DNA of 64,000 nt from assembly GCA_013397075.1 (NCBI GenBank), contig VWZS01009631.1, positions 242,885 through 306,884 of the forward strand. The letters run 5' to 3'. The notes beneath the pieces are model-generated. The model was not told the DNA's origin. It saw nothing but the letters and a program-made list of their open reading frames with translations, and did no database searches. The DNA is from Rhabdornis inornatus (Eukaryota; Chordata; Aves; Passeriformes; Rhabdornithidae). Below, piece by piece: positions 51,764-64,000 of the stretch (its first letter is position 1; every line of letters begins with the position of its first letter). A program made the position numbers and the translations under genes.

Positions 51764-54760
51764 ATGTTGGAACTTCTTTTTCCACTATTCTTTTTGCCAT
51801 TACAGACCTGACCTGCAATCTGCAGTATGTGAGAAAAAGGTTTAGTGTCCGCTGATATGTATCCAGTGGAAGAAGACTGTCTGTCTGAAAAATAAATAAA
51901 TTGCTTGATATATCCTAGGTAATTGGCACCGAAAGGAACTGTCTTTAGCTTCTCTCTCAATTAATAAAAAACAGCACCTCAGGGAATTTCTAGTACCATT
52001 GGAGAAAACAAACAAACAAAAAACTTGAGCACTGAAAGTCTTAAAAAAATGAGCAGTAAGATGTTATTATACGAGCTGCTTCCAGAAAGAGAACAAGGAT
52101 CTGCTTGGATGACCTTTAAAGCCTTTAGGTTTAGCAGTATTTTCCCCCTCTGAATCAACTGACTTCATAAAGAAATGAGAGGCTGAATTTATGCTATCTC
52201 AAAAGTATATAAAACAGTTCCCCCCTAAAAATACATGGGTCATTAAACTATGCAGTGTAGGCTGAGGCATTGAGATGAGGGTCAGATTTGCCATTCAGAA
52301 GTAACAGGCCACTCCTCACACATGTAATGAAATCTGGGTACTCTATCACATCATCATCTGGTGTTCTATCTAGCAATTTAGGATATTCTGTCCATTAAAT
52401 TAAATCATTGTTACTGCAGGCCACCATACCATGTAATGACCTTTGGAAGATTATAGATCTTCATTTGAAAACCATTTTCTGTTTTGTTCCCACTACTGAT
52501 AATGCATAGCTACATACTGCATTTTGACTTCATATTCTCTTCCAGTGAAATTCATCTTCCAGTTTCTGGGTTGTGTATATGTTCTATACCCATCCTCACT
52601 CTCTGGAACTTGTACAGACATACACGATTTACTCAAGCTGTAAAGTGACTAAAATCCTGATGTCAGCTGATACTACAGCTGAGCAGGAGCAGCAGTGAAT
52701 TGCTGCAGTTGTTCGATGAAGTTCATGAATAGGTGATAAATATCTACATGACTGAGTAAATACACCCATGTATGCTGGATGTTCTCAACCCATAGTCTCA
52801 AACTGCAGGGCCAGTTTCCAGTTTTGATAGTGACTTCCCTGTGCTATTTTGGACTACTCACTCCTTTTAAGTCAATTCTCTACCTGTGAATAAGCCACAG
52901 AGTTTCATACCTCCATTCCTTCTACATCTTGTGAATTCCACAGGGCAGGGATATTCTGGTGGTTCAAGACACACAGATACTCAAGGGCTGAACAAACCAG
53001 AAAGCTCTGTCACATAAGTAACAGATAGTTACTCATGTCACAGGAGATTGAATCAGATTTCCCAACGTGGCAGATTTCCCTCTGCCTTTGCATTTATCCT
53101 TTGTAGGCAGCATAAAGTACAGGCCTATGTTTGTCACCAGGAGTTTCTCCTGCACTTTGGAAACACCTTAACAACATCTGGTACCGCAGTGGAGGAAGGA
53201 GGAAGTGGCATTGGGCAGCCTTGAAGGGTTTACCCACACTGTGACCAAACATCCATGGAAGGCACACTCACAGGCAGAGCCACCAGGAGCTGGAGCACAC
53301 AGCCAAAGACAGCAAAGCTTGAACTCGGATCACATCAGTGCTTTGCATGTTTGTGCAAGCAATGATGGGAAGGTTCAGCAGCACTCAATAAACAATACCA
53401 ACCCTGCACCCTTGAAAGTTTAGCTTGTACTCTAGCATTTACATTCCTTGAGTTTGTCCTTGTCAAGGCATCAAGTTTTCCTCTTTTTCTGGACTTTCAC
53501 ATAGAATCTTGCCCATCCTAGGGAAAGCATCTAATAATTTTTAGTTGTCCAGGTGGAGGCTTCATTATCTGATGCTTCATCCTTTCCTACTGCAAAGAAA
53601 GTTCATGCCACGCTGTCTGTAAAAAGCTCATTCAGCAAAATGTTCTTTCAGTATTTATTTGCTGTAATTTCCTATGCTGCAACTTTCACACAGAGAACTG
53701 CAAAGCAGAAAGTTAGGCCCAAGCCCATCAGCCTCAAAAAGAAAGGACTTTCTAATTCACTTCTTTCTCTAGAAAATACTCATATATATGTGTACTTTGA
53801 AAATGACAACTGAAATCTCTGGTAAAAAAATCTCATGGAGTTGGGGTTTTTGGGATTTGGTTCTTAGATTTAGTTTGTCTTATTTTCTTTCTATTTGACT
53901 TCTAGCTGGTCAGACTAGAAATAATTGGAATCTGGCATATTTCAGCAAGGAGAGAGGCAGTCCCTCTTGGAAGTTGCTGCTTGATTTAGCACTATTGCCT
54001 TTAACAATTCAGTGTCTGGAGGTCTTTAGGCTGATTTCTTAGGTAAAAACTAATTGAGGCTCCTTTGAAACTGGGCTGTGGCACTCTAGAAAGATAGTTC
54101 CATATAAAGACCCTAAAACAGCACATAGTAAAGTGCAATAATTCTTTAGCACTCCCTCTCTGCCATTCACACATATACGCATGTGAGGTTTGACATTGGC
54201 AGTGGTTGGTGGTTTGTATGTGGTGTCTTCACACTTGGCTGCAGGAGAACCTACTACTTAATTTGCACTAGAAATTGTAAAATTGGACATTATCTTTTTT
54301 CCAAGGAATGTACATGATTTATGAACAGAAATTGTCAATAGGCTCATAGCATTCTATCAAATAGATTTGGAAATGTCATCTTCTTTGACTATTATATTAA
54401 TATTTTATCCTGAAAAAGGCAATTATATATCATTAATACTTAATTAGTCTAATTCGTTTAAATGTAATAGATTTAATCTTACAGCAAGTGTGGTTAGGCT
54501 TAAAGAAGTAATTCCCTGCCTTCAAATTGCTTGGTACTTTCACCTTCTGATATTTTATGTAATTCTTAAACCTAGAAATTTGGCAGGTTTTCTAGGAGTC
54601 TAAGCCACCATCTAAATTAGTAGTATTACTACTTGTAGCAGGCCTGGGGCAAAGAAGGTGAAGATACTGAAAAAAACCCATGTATATTCAATCAGAGCAT
54701 TTAGGAAATTAAGCAGTGAAGTTTCCTAAAGAGCGCTGCTATAGTTAGAGTTCCTCATCC

Positions 54761-54960
54761 ACGTTGGTGATGGGCCGGAGGACTGAGTACACAGCACACC
54801 CTGCAAATAACAAGTTCTGGTTTTTCCAAAGCTGCTGCCGCCTTTCCGCAATGCCACTAGATGGCATCAAATATCCTTTATTTTGTGCGAGTGCTGTTTA
54901 CACCTCGTGTGCAGTGCTGGGTCGTGCTCTTTTGGCCACAGCGATCGGCTTAGATTTAGG
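54761..54960. promoter_or_regulatory. CpG-containing patch with CTCF core motif
   Basis: The core CCACTAGATGGCA at 54854-54866 fits the CTCF consensus (CCASYAGRKGGCR) at every position. The surrounding 200 bases hold more CpGs than the flanks. The orientation of the core is plus. Occupancy is not shown by sequence. Confidence 0.5.
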
Positions 54961-55380
54961 TTTCTAGCTAACTGATTTTATGAGAACATTTTCTCGTGTT
55001 GGTTAAAAATGTTACCTTGTAAGTGGAAAAAAAAATTCAGTTATCCTTCAGATACCCTTGTATTTTACCTGCTTTTGTCACCAGAGTGAATGCTTTTGAA
55101 TTCATAAATCTTTTGAGAATTATAGAGCTTTTAAAAGACAAATAGATCCCCACTATTTATACTAAATACCACTGCACTGAAAAAATTACTCTACATTTAC
55201 CCTCGTGTTTAATTCTGTAACTGTTTCAGGATACACCTCCTCCATAATGAAAATGTCAAGTCCCCTAAAATAAACTGTCTTTAAAGTGTCTGATTTCTCA
55301 ACTATGTATTTATGCATTTGATCAACCTGATTTACAAAATAGGTGCACTTAAACCACACCAATTTTCCTATGGCATATCT
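54961..55380. other. AT-rich noncoding DNA
   Basis: No gene or repeat is recognised. The minus frame 55186-55557 runs into the G-free tract and is a low-complexity frame. Confidence 0.5.
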
Positions 55381-55507
55381 GGGGGGGTTAGAGGGTACCA
55401 ACAAAAAACCCAAACAAATTAACAAAAAAAACACCCAAAAAATAAACACCCCTCCCCCCCAAAAAAACCTCATCAAAACAAAAAAAAACACCCCAAACTC
55501 AACCATA
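55381..55507 (+). repeat. G7 followed by a 112-base G-free A/C-rich tract
   Basis: A run of seven G at 55381-55387 is followed by a plus-strand stretch (55396-55507) with no G and very little T. It is built from irregular A runs and CCC runs. The opposite strand is a T/G tract. It is not a clean tandem repeat, as unit lengths vary. It produces low-complexity frames on both strands that should not be read as genes. Confidence 0.85.
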
Positions 55508-55619
55508 GTCGAGAAATCACTCGAAGTGCAGGAACATATAATAACAAAATTAAGCACAAATATGTGGAAAAATATTAACTGAATATATTTAATTTTAAAT
55601 AAACCAATATTCTTTTGAA

Positions 55620-55662
55620 GTTGTTTTTTTTTAGGTTTTTTTTTTGTTTGTTTGTTTTTTTT
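55620..55662 (+). repeat. T-rich tract with TTTG units
   Basis: Runs of T broken by single G or AGG and three TTTG units. It lies between the A/C-rich tract and the CR1 tail. Confidence 0.85.
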
Positions 55663-55697
55663 GTCATTATGAAGCAGGATATATCTACACTGAGGAA

Positions 55698-55742
55698 GGG
55701 ACCTTTAAATGTCCCTTCCAAAATTATTCTATGACTCTATGC
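55698..55742 (+). mobile_element. CR1 retroposon 3' tail (5'-truncated)
   Basis: The sequence contains GGACCTTTAAATGTCCCTTCC followed by ATTCTATGACTCTATG. This is the hallmark avian CR1 3' end, which closes in repeats of an ATTCTATG-type octamer instead of a poly-A tail. Only the last 45 or so bases are present, which fits the usual severe 5' truncation of CR1 insertions. It is the clearest pointer to a bird. Confidence 0.8.
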
Positions 55743-58700
55743 CTGTGTGCTAAGGATAACACAAGCTCCCTTTGAACATTTTAGTTTGTAAGAAGCAGAG
55801 CACCACCACTGTGCCATCAAGCATGAGTCTCCATTATCTCTGATAACACAGCCTTTAGGTTTGTGGCTTCAGAGTTAGGTTGTTTGAAACAGGGCACTAC
55901 ACCCTGGGAATCTCTGTATTAGATACACTGGAAGAGTTGGTGCAAATGGTCCCTAAAGAGACTGGTGATTTTAACCACACATATAACTGATGGAGCAAAC
56001 TCTTCTTGAAAATTAGTAAGTTTGAACAAAGCTGTATTCTCCAAACCTTGGAGAGCACGGGCAGAGACAGCGTGAGACCTGCAGTGCTATCCAGGCTGCA
56101 GGAGGGCTCAGAGATCCAGAGAACCTGTGTGAATACACCTGCATCTGTCTGGAGAGGAGCCATTCTTGCAAACAGCTGATCAAAGATGACCTGAGTTGGG
56201 CTGTGTGGTCCACATGAAGGAAACCCTGCACCTTGGCAGGATTAATGCATTCTGCTGCATCAAGCCCGTTTCCCGATGATCACATAGAATTGACTCTGTC
56301 TGAACAAAAGTTCCTACTCTTACCATTTTGATAAAATTTCCCTTCCCTTCTCTATTTAATCTGGAGAGATGCAAATACTGAAGTGCCTCCATAAACAAGA
56401 AAAATATTTGCTCTTTGTCGTCTTCTTATGTAGTTATGAAAGAAATCACTAAACTACTTTACAAAGTTTGATTCTACTACAGACTCTACCTATTAGGTTA
56501 ATTGAGAGCATGAACTGATTTGGAAACATCCTTTCAAGTAGCTAAGTCAAGAAAATTTTGTCAACAGGAGCAGGAATTGGGGATTCAGGTGACAAGAATC
56601 ACTTCTCTTATTCCTATTCCCTTCAAAACGGCACAAAATCATGATTGTGACCAAACAGAAATGCCACAGAACATTTCCTCATAAAGTCTCCAAATAGCAA
56701 AGCATGCCTAAGTAATAATTGCTCTTGTGCTACCTCTTATCATCCCACTATTAAAGGAAACTCTTCCTATGAGTTTGTTCTTAAACCATTCCTCTCTTGG
56801 TTGTTACAATTTATTGCTGCAGCTTGGAAAACCTTTAGTAACCTGTTTTCATGTTATCCTGAAGGAGTCTTGCACAGTTGCATATCAAACTGATACTACT
56901 ACTCTCCTAAGTTTTCACAGTAAAAGAAGTATACGAAAGCAAATTTAAAAGTCAGTGGATCTGAAGATATCTAGCGCCATACCTAGCCTTATCTACCATT
57001 ATTCACCAGCATGAAGGGTAACACCTACCTTCCAGTCACTGGGAAAGAAAATGAAATTTCTAGAATAGGAAAATAAAATTTATTGTCTTCCTTTTTTGAG
57101 CGTTAGAATACTTATCAGAACCAACTGGCCACTTCATTCTCTGGCTTATTGTCCAGAAAAAGGTTGTCAAGATAATGTTATATATAGATGTACAAACACC
57201 TTTTTTTTTAATTGCCTTATTTCAGCCGATGTATATGATGAGTACATGGCCTGGAAACACTCACTTTCACCCTTAAAATCTTATCACTCTTTCAAGTACC
57301 TGGTACTTAAGAAAATGTGTCTTCCCTCTCCTGACATCCACTGATTCCACCACAGTTCTGGTTCAGCTGATTTGCACTTAGTATCCTGCTCCATTTGCAT
57401 AATATATACTTTCTGCTTGGCCTCAATTTATTTACTTTTGCATTTTCTTTCATCACATGGAAATATCTTTGAGTTCTGAGTTTTGCAGTTTGGAATTCAG
57501 GTTTTTTTACTCATTTCTCTTGTATGTTCTTTTCCAAATATCTATTATTGCTTGCCTTAGGTCCTGAGTAAACTTTGTGGCATCTTTTATCTTTCACAGT
57601 TACAAATGACTTCGTTTGACTGCTTGCTTGAAAACTACACACAGGATGAACACACACACAAATATAAAGCAATCATAAAAAAGTGCCAGAGGAAAAACAT
57701 ACCACAAGTCATAGAACTGTACCTAAAAAACAGGTATCAGTAAAGAAATTCAAGGTTAAATTAGACCTTGTTTCAAATAGCATCTTTTCTTCCTGTAAGC
57801 AGCCAAATTCAAAACCAAGATGTTGGATATATTTATTTTTTTCTTTTTACACTTTCATCTTGCTCTTCATTTCATAGTTTTGACTAAAAGTGAGGAACAT
57901 TGAGCCACAAAGATGTGTGTCCCACTAGTATTAGGCTGTTGTGTTTTGTTTTCTTTTCATGAAAAGTCTCCTTTATAAATCCTTGAGAATGCAAGGACTA
58001 AGGATCTATGTCATCTATTCAAAACACGTGATCAAATATTAATATGAAGGATCCTCGTCCTTGGGAGGACCCAGAAAATACGGCCTTTCTGCATAATTTT
58101 ATGCTCTTTGCTTCAGTTTCAGCTCTACTAGTGAAACATACACTATTTCCTCTCATCTTTTCAAGTATAACTTCTGCCTTCAATGAGCTAAAGACTTGCT
58201 GACATTTGCTGTCACGAGTAGAGCGCCAAGTACGCTGATGATCTCAGCTGTGGCCTGCAGTTGAAATAATAATAGTAGTAGCTATGACAATGTTAGCATA
58301 TGACCAAGAACAAAGACATCCCAAAAAACACACAAGCCAAATTGGGGGAACATACTGAAGAACAGCAAACGCTAACTCAGAAAGAGACAATTCATTATGC
58401 ACTTTGTCATTCAAATATTTTGAAAAATTAATGACGTTTGCCAAACATATGTCTAGCATTTCCCTAAGATAGCAAGCTTATGTACAGTAGGAATTCAAAT
58501 GACTCATATGCTATGATGCGACTGCTTAACATGGCTTATTAAATCAGCTCTCTGAAGTGTCCAGTACAATGACTATCAAATATCAAAGCACAGGAAATAG
58601 GGTCCTATTTCGTTCATTGGTGCGTGCACAAGCAGAGAACAAATTAATTGGAATTCATACAACTCACCTAAGACATTTCCTAAAGAATCTCTGCTGAGAA

Positions 58701-61700
58701 TACCATTAAGTGCAGCATTCAGTTCGGTAATACTTCATTGCTATGACAAAACACAGAGCTGTTACACAGTAAAGACGCAGAACCTTCAAAAATTAAACCA
58801 AAAAGAAGCTCTTGGGATAGAGCACTTTAATTTCTACATCAGATTATTCAGCCGGCGGCCTGAAAAGATCCTGGTGATTTTGACAATAGAATCAGCAAGA
58901 GGGCCACTTACTGCCTCATAGACTTTGAAGTTCCTTTAGACTTTTAATTAAACAAATATAAAACAAGGCAGAAGTAAATGTTCTCATTCAATTTGCATTT
59001 ATTCATTGAAACATTTATGTCCTTTGTTACCTTAGTGCTCATACAGACTGCAAATATTTGGAAATTTTGTTTTACTTTTACGTAGGGAACAATTATAACT
59101 CAATTTTATGGTTAAGAGTGACATTCAGTCTGAATGCCTTCTCATAGGCATGTAACCCAGTCCTCTCTAGACCATATATTAGTTTTCAATAGTTTTGAAT
59201 ACATAAACAAAACGACAAAGTATGGTAAACTGTAAGCACTCTTAGGAACATCTAGAACAAGTAAGTGTAATGACCCAGATAGAGGATATAAAAAGAAAAT
59301 TTGGTCTTGTGCAGATTGCACCTTGGCATAACTATATCAGACCAAAACTTAAGTTGACAATTTTGAACAGCAGGTCGATATGGCACAATGCAGAAAACCA
59401 TGAAAAAAACCTAAACAAAACAGTGGCAATACCAAACAACCTTTCCACATCTCTGTTAACATGTACAGAAATAGAATAAAGTGAGAATGGCTCCACAGTT
59501 AAGCTGAAGTCTGCTGTAACTGTTTTTAAAGTCAAAGTCCCAGATATCTTGATAAAACCACTTTTGGGTCAAGTTGTGTTCTTAATATAAATCATATAAA
59601 TAGCCTTAAATAAAGGCTTTCTCAGCCCTCAGTTACACAATTCTTGGATATTTTCCACTAGCTTTCTGATCTTGATTCCTAGAATACCTTTTCTGGAATC
59701 AGACTGGACCCAGGGCAGTCTATTGCGTCCTTCAAAGAACTAACACAAATCTCTTACAAAGAAATATACATAAACCCCAGGAGAGTGTCATTTGCAAAGT
59801 GATTCACAGGCATGGGAACATACATATCTCAGACAGAAGAACCTAAGTTAGAAAATCCCTACTTGTGCAAGCATATACTCAGTAAAATCAGATTTTTACT
59901 GCTGTTCATCCACATTAAGTAGAATTATGCTGCCTCAGTAGCTGAGAGTGAGATCACATCTGCCAGGAAACTTCAGACAACTTTCTGAGACCAGATCTCA
60001 AGGAAACAACCCTGTCGTGGTAGTTGGGTTGCTGGGGTGACTGAAAAAGTCTTCCACATCTAGGATTTTATGGTACAAAATAGTGATAGATGTATATTTA
60101 AGACTACTTAATCTCATATTTAACACTTTACCTGTCATGGAAGTTTCATGTGGGAATGGACGAAGAAGTAGGAGCTACCATAGATGTCTCTTCTGTGGCT
60201 CTGCCATTTGAAGAGCTCACTTCTTCAGCAATAGCACAGTTCATCCCACACAAACAAAAAAATATTTAACAGGATATTTTTGACACAATTCTTTCCTGTA
60301 GTTTCCATCAACTTTATTTCTTTTATTATCATTGGCATCAAATTTTTGTCTTTTCTTTATGAACATTTTTTTAAAAATTGAGAAATTTGAGTAGAAGCCC
60401 AGCAAGTAAAATGCCAGGCAAAATTTTACTTATTGAATTTATCAATGGCAGCTCATAATATTTTCACAGCTATTTTTTCTTGAACCAATAACCATTAATG
60501 CAGTACCATTATTCAGGTAATAACATTAGGAGATATTTCTCTATTGCTAAATCAAAAGATGAATAATTTTTGTCTTGAACAATACATGCAAAGGAGATAT
60601 AAAGTGAATTTGAAGTCTCAATAATAAATCTCTTGAAAACCTTGATATTAAAGTACAGTTAACCATGGAGCAGGGAAAGCCAAACAGATTTGCACTATTT
60701 CCAACATTAATGCCCTGAAATGTGCTTATTAATATCATAAATTTGATTCCAGACACCAGTCATATTCTTTGGAAAAGAAAGAGGTAGATCAAATTCTGAA
60801 AGAGGAAAAGCCAGAAATCATGTGAAATAGCTTCCCAAAAGCAATGTCCATTGAAAAATAAGAACATTTTCACTGAGCAAACTCTTGGATAACAACTACA
60901 TATAGTATGGGGGGAAGATGGGTCAGAGAGCAAATCTACAATATCTGTTTACACTGTCCCTTCCCCTTTGTGCAAATGTCCAGGAGGGACAAATGAAAAA
61001 GGAAAAAAATAGAAGGGGAGGCCACACAGGCAACCCAAGTTTAATACACCAGATCAAGGAATCAAATATTTTCAAGCTATGGATAAATAAAATGAGGCTT
61101 GGCATGATTTGGTTGCTTGAGACGCAGCTGAGAGCTGGATCTCTGCAGCTCAGGCAAGCCCTGCCAAGGTTTGCCTGAGGAGCAGGAAATCAGAGATAAC
61201 TCCAGGTACCTTCAAGCTTCATCAGACTCCTACTGTCCCCCCAGGGAGAATGGAAAACAACAGATACAGCTCTGCAAAGAGAAAACATTTCAAGAAATAA
61301 AATTCTGAGGTGGAAATTCACCACCAGCTGAGAGTGAGAAAGGAGCAAAGAACAAAAGAGAAAACATGGTTTCAAATAGCATGTGTCTGAAAATAGAGCA
61401 AATGTGTGCAAGAACAACGAGTTTTCTGTGAGTTGTGCTGGAAGCACAGCCCAAGGCCAGTGCATCTCCACTCATATTTGGGCAGCTGGCCAGAGACTAC
61501 ACAAGTGACTTTCCTCCCATTATTTTCTCATTTTCATTAAACTGCATTTTAGGGCACCACAAAACAAGTCTACTCTCTCTACATTTTTCTCAGGCACATA
61601 CTCTTTGCTCCTCACATAAGAATAATCTCTCCTGACAAATAAAGCAGGTCCCCATTAATTATATCTCTCTCTCCACTTTTGCAGCTTTATTTGTAGGAAT

Positions 61701-62915
61701 ACTGCCACGACTGTGGACTGTTTGCCAAGAGGCCTTACACATGCTTTTTTCATTATTAGACTACTATAAAATTTAACCATATAAGTCTCCTGTGCTGTAC
61801 CCTCCTAACAATGCCAACAGCCATTCTAAAATAGACTACTTCAGAGGGGGAAGACACCAGGCCTTTTTGCAACTCATTAAACTGTGGTTTATTTTTGCCT
61901 TGTTAGTAGATGTGATTCTGCTCCTGCTGATGGGCGCTGCAGCAGCCTCAGCTCTCATATGAGCATTTTAAAAAACATCAGACCTTGTCATGCTCAGCAG
62001 CTACACAAAACTTCATTTAACTAAGTGGGAAGTTTGCATGTCAGGGCTAAAACACAGCAAGGGCCGGATTTTACCATCTGGCATTAAAAGATTTTGATTC
62101 TAAATTTCTGGGGATATAATGGTGTAAAAGGATAGAGCTTGTTTTTCATTTTATCCTCAAATCACAGAGCTTAATTGGTTCTACAAATACAGGACTGTAA
62201 GCAAAAAAAAATGGATTTTGAAATAGTAGTTTTTATCAATAGGTAGCAGAGTACTTTGCAGTGGAACACGATACCTTTTTCTGCTTCTAAAATGGTCTTT
62301 TTGAAGTAAAAAGAAATTACTTGTTCAGCCAGAGGCTCACAGAAGACTGGAAATATGAGACCAAACAGTGTTCAGGCTTTGATTACTTTAGTTAATCCTA
62401 ACAAGTAATAGTTTACTTGCTATCATTAATTTCCCATCAATGGTAAAGAATCTGTCTCAGAAGGACACAGCCTCTTTTACCAGTGTGTGAAGACAACACA
62501 CATGGTAGAGACTCTGAAATTTATTCTCTCAGTGCAGCAAAAGATAGAGTAAATAACACTGTCCCTAATTCAACTTTCGGTAATGTCAGCCAGAACAGTC
62601 AGGGAAGGGCACCAGCTGCCTGTCCTCTCATTCTGATCTATTGCAGTAGCAAGGCAACAGTATCTGATAGAAAGGGAAAACCCAAAATTCTCACACACCT
62701 CAGCAAACACCCATCAAGATAAAGACTCAAGCTTTGCACCAATTATAAAAAACCCCAAACATTGTAAACTGGACTGATGAAATCAGAAGAATGATGCTTC
62801 ACATACGCTTGCTAACACATCACTTCTTTATTTTCACGTCACTTAATATCAAGATATAATGTGTTTAACATCTTTGAAAATATGATCAAGAGCCACCATC
62901 CTTGTTTCAAGAAGC
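55743..62915. other. Noncoding DNA
   Basis: No gene is recognised. ATTTGCAT octamers lie near 57395 and 58991. A short (CA)6 run lies at about 57650-57661. About 58840-59040 is motif-rich and may be a conserved noncoding element (inference). The GGGCCGGATTTTACC phrase near 62062 recalls old repeat edges. Frames of 60-93 codons show no domains. Confidence 0.45.
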
Positions 62916-63998
62916 TTATATTGATAGCAAGCCGTCAGTAGTGTTTACCTGTGAAGAGCCATAAGTACCAGGGAAGAAATGAAGAAACACAAGCCAGTGC
63001 CCATTTAGCAAACCAGCAGCGTCTGCACTATCCTGAGCATCATGCAGAAGCTGAGCACAGCACCCTTCATTAAACAAAATGTTTTCTGGTGGAATGAAGT
63101 AAAATAACTTGCAGAGTTGTTTGTTCACTGTCTTGTTGGAAGTGATACAAGAACCCAGTAACTTTAGATTGAAGAGAGCATAAAAAGAAAGATACCATAA
63201 TTGCACAAGGGCATAGACATCCTGTGCCCAATCCCTGTGCTCCCCCATCATGCTCACATTGCCTAAGGATGTAAAGCCCAGCACAGATGGCCCTGCATGA
63301 TTGTCTGCATACACGGATAGAGTCATTCTTTCAATGTCACTGAGATTTATCTGTCTTAAATTTCTGCTGAAAAATACCCCTAGTTTCATGAAGTTGCCCA
63401 CAGCTTCCCACAAATTCCAGCCCAGCTGAGCAAAGCAGGACATAGCTCAGTCCTGGAGGCTTGTAAAGAAGGCAGCCAAGCCCCAGATTTCCCAAAAACC
63501 TTTGAAGTTAGCTATTTCTTTCTCCCAAGGTGTTTTATCCTTAAAAAAGCAAGCAAACACCCTTCTAAAAACAAAAGCAGGGAGTTGGGGATGTTTTTCC
63601 CATTCCACCAATTAAATGAATGAGTTCCACATTTTCAGCTTTAGTCCTTTATAATTTTCCTCAAGGAAAATCAAGCTCCACTCCAGTGCCCCCAGCAGTC
63701 CACAGGTGAGCATGGTATACCCTGCAAGACCAAGCCAGGACTTTTCCACTGAGAAAAATGACTGCAGCACTGTGCCCATCCTGGTCACAGTGAGATGAAG
63801 ATGTCCTTGCTGCACTAACAGAAAAGGATTGCTGGTGGCTGTCACATCCCAATAACTGTCCCCCTCCCTCCATGGAGGGGGGAAAAAAAAAAAAGTACTG
63901 GAAGACTTCAAAAGATATTGTAGAGGACTACAAAGCTCATGCAGGGTGTTAAAAGAGCTGTAGCTTGACAAGAGAAGCAAAGCACAGTCCAGACTCCA
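62916..63998 (-). pseudogene. Long near-open minus-strand frame, unidentified, runs off window
   Basis: One minus-strand frame is open for about 360 codons from the window edge (63998) to TAA at 62916-62918. It is interrupted only by TAA at 63612-63614 and TGA at 63447-63449. The last segment is 175 codons, the longest open frame in the window. In DNA of this composition roughly twenty stops would be expected over that length (my rough estimate). The translation is rich in leucine, phenylalanine and tryptophan, with segments such as SWLGLAGYTMLTCGLLGALEW and ENILFNEGCCAQLLHDAQ. I recognise no domain, signal peptide or reverse-transcriptase or envelope motif. A run of 12 A on plus (63883-63894) gives four phenylalanines. 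A donor-like CAG-GTAAAC sits near the 3' end, around 62950 on the minus strand. Possible readings are a decayed pseudogene, a mobile-element gene scrap, or a frame in a noncoding exon. Confidence 0.35.
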
Positions 63999-64000
63999 GC

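Larger units (their letters stand above)
47941..54760. other. Noncoding DNA
   Basis: No gene is recognised. A dense cluster of TGCAT/ATGCA units lies at 48132-48168. Minor simple repeats occur, including AAAC units at 52005-52022. Frames of 60-86 codons (for example 53553-53813) look like chance. About 52840-52900 weakly recalls a MIR tail but is not convincing. Confidence 0.45.

Noticed and set aside
52840..52910. Possible MIR tail
   Set aside because: Only a short TCTACCTGTGAATAAG phrase resembles MIR, with no supporting flanks.
55186..55557. 123-codon minus-strand open frame
   Set aside because: Much of it is the low-complexity complement of the G-free tract (runs of F, G and W), not a protein.
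1..64000. tRNA, rRNA, snRNA, well-known microRNA, CRISPR array or prokaryotic operon
   Set aside because: No tRNA B-box or U6-like sequence, none of the microRNA seeds I know, and no regularly spaced repeats were seen. The sequence is eukaryotic noncoding DNA.

Overview
The window is AT-rich vertebrate nuclear DNA with no operons, no rRNA or tRNA genes and no confidently recognisable protein-coding gene. It is most likely from a bird. A short 3' tail of a CR1 retroposon ends in the ATTCTATG-type octamer repeat typical of avian CR1. Three older CR1-like fragments and two degenerate palindromic elements of a kind I associate with bird and reptile genomes are present. I see no mammalian L1 or Alu sequence, and recognisable repeats are sparse. 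The species cannot be fixed from the sequence alone.

The layout is that of a gene desert or one very large intron. Positions 1-8465 are AT-rich noncoding DNA with a few motif-rich stretches. Positions 8466-9345 form a GC-richer island holding the best-looking candidate exon (8716-8792). Positions 9346-24200 are mostly unique noncoding DNA with two more GC-richer islands, stretches resembling conserved noncoding elements (about 14400-14720 and 20000-20340), a palindromic repeat (18554-18674) and a twin perfect hairpin (23415-23465). CR1-like remnants lie at 24220-24530 (+), 25855-26090 (-) and 47455-47940 (+), with a tail fragment at 55698-55742 (+). A second palindromic repeat is at 38238-38310. 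Single strong matches to RFX, PBX-MEIS/PREP and CTCF motifs lie at 49054, 47071 and 54854. A G-free A/C-rich tract occupies 55396-55507.

The right edge (62916-64000, minus strand) carries the most gene-like signal. One reading frame is open across about 360 codons except for two stop codons and runs off the window edge. I do not recognise the product. It could be a decayed pseudogene, a fragment of a mobile-element gene, or a spurious open frame in a noncoding transcript.

No set of genes working together can be described. Nearly all computed open frames look like chance frames. Calls of conservation, binding or exon status are inferences from sequence appearance and are marked as such.
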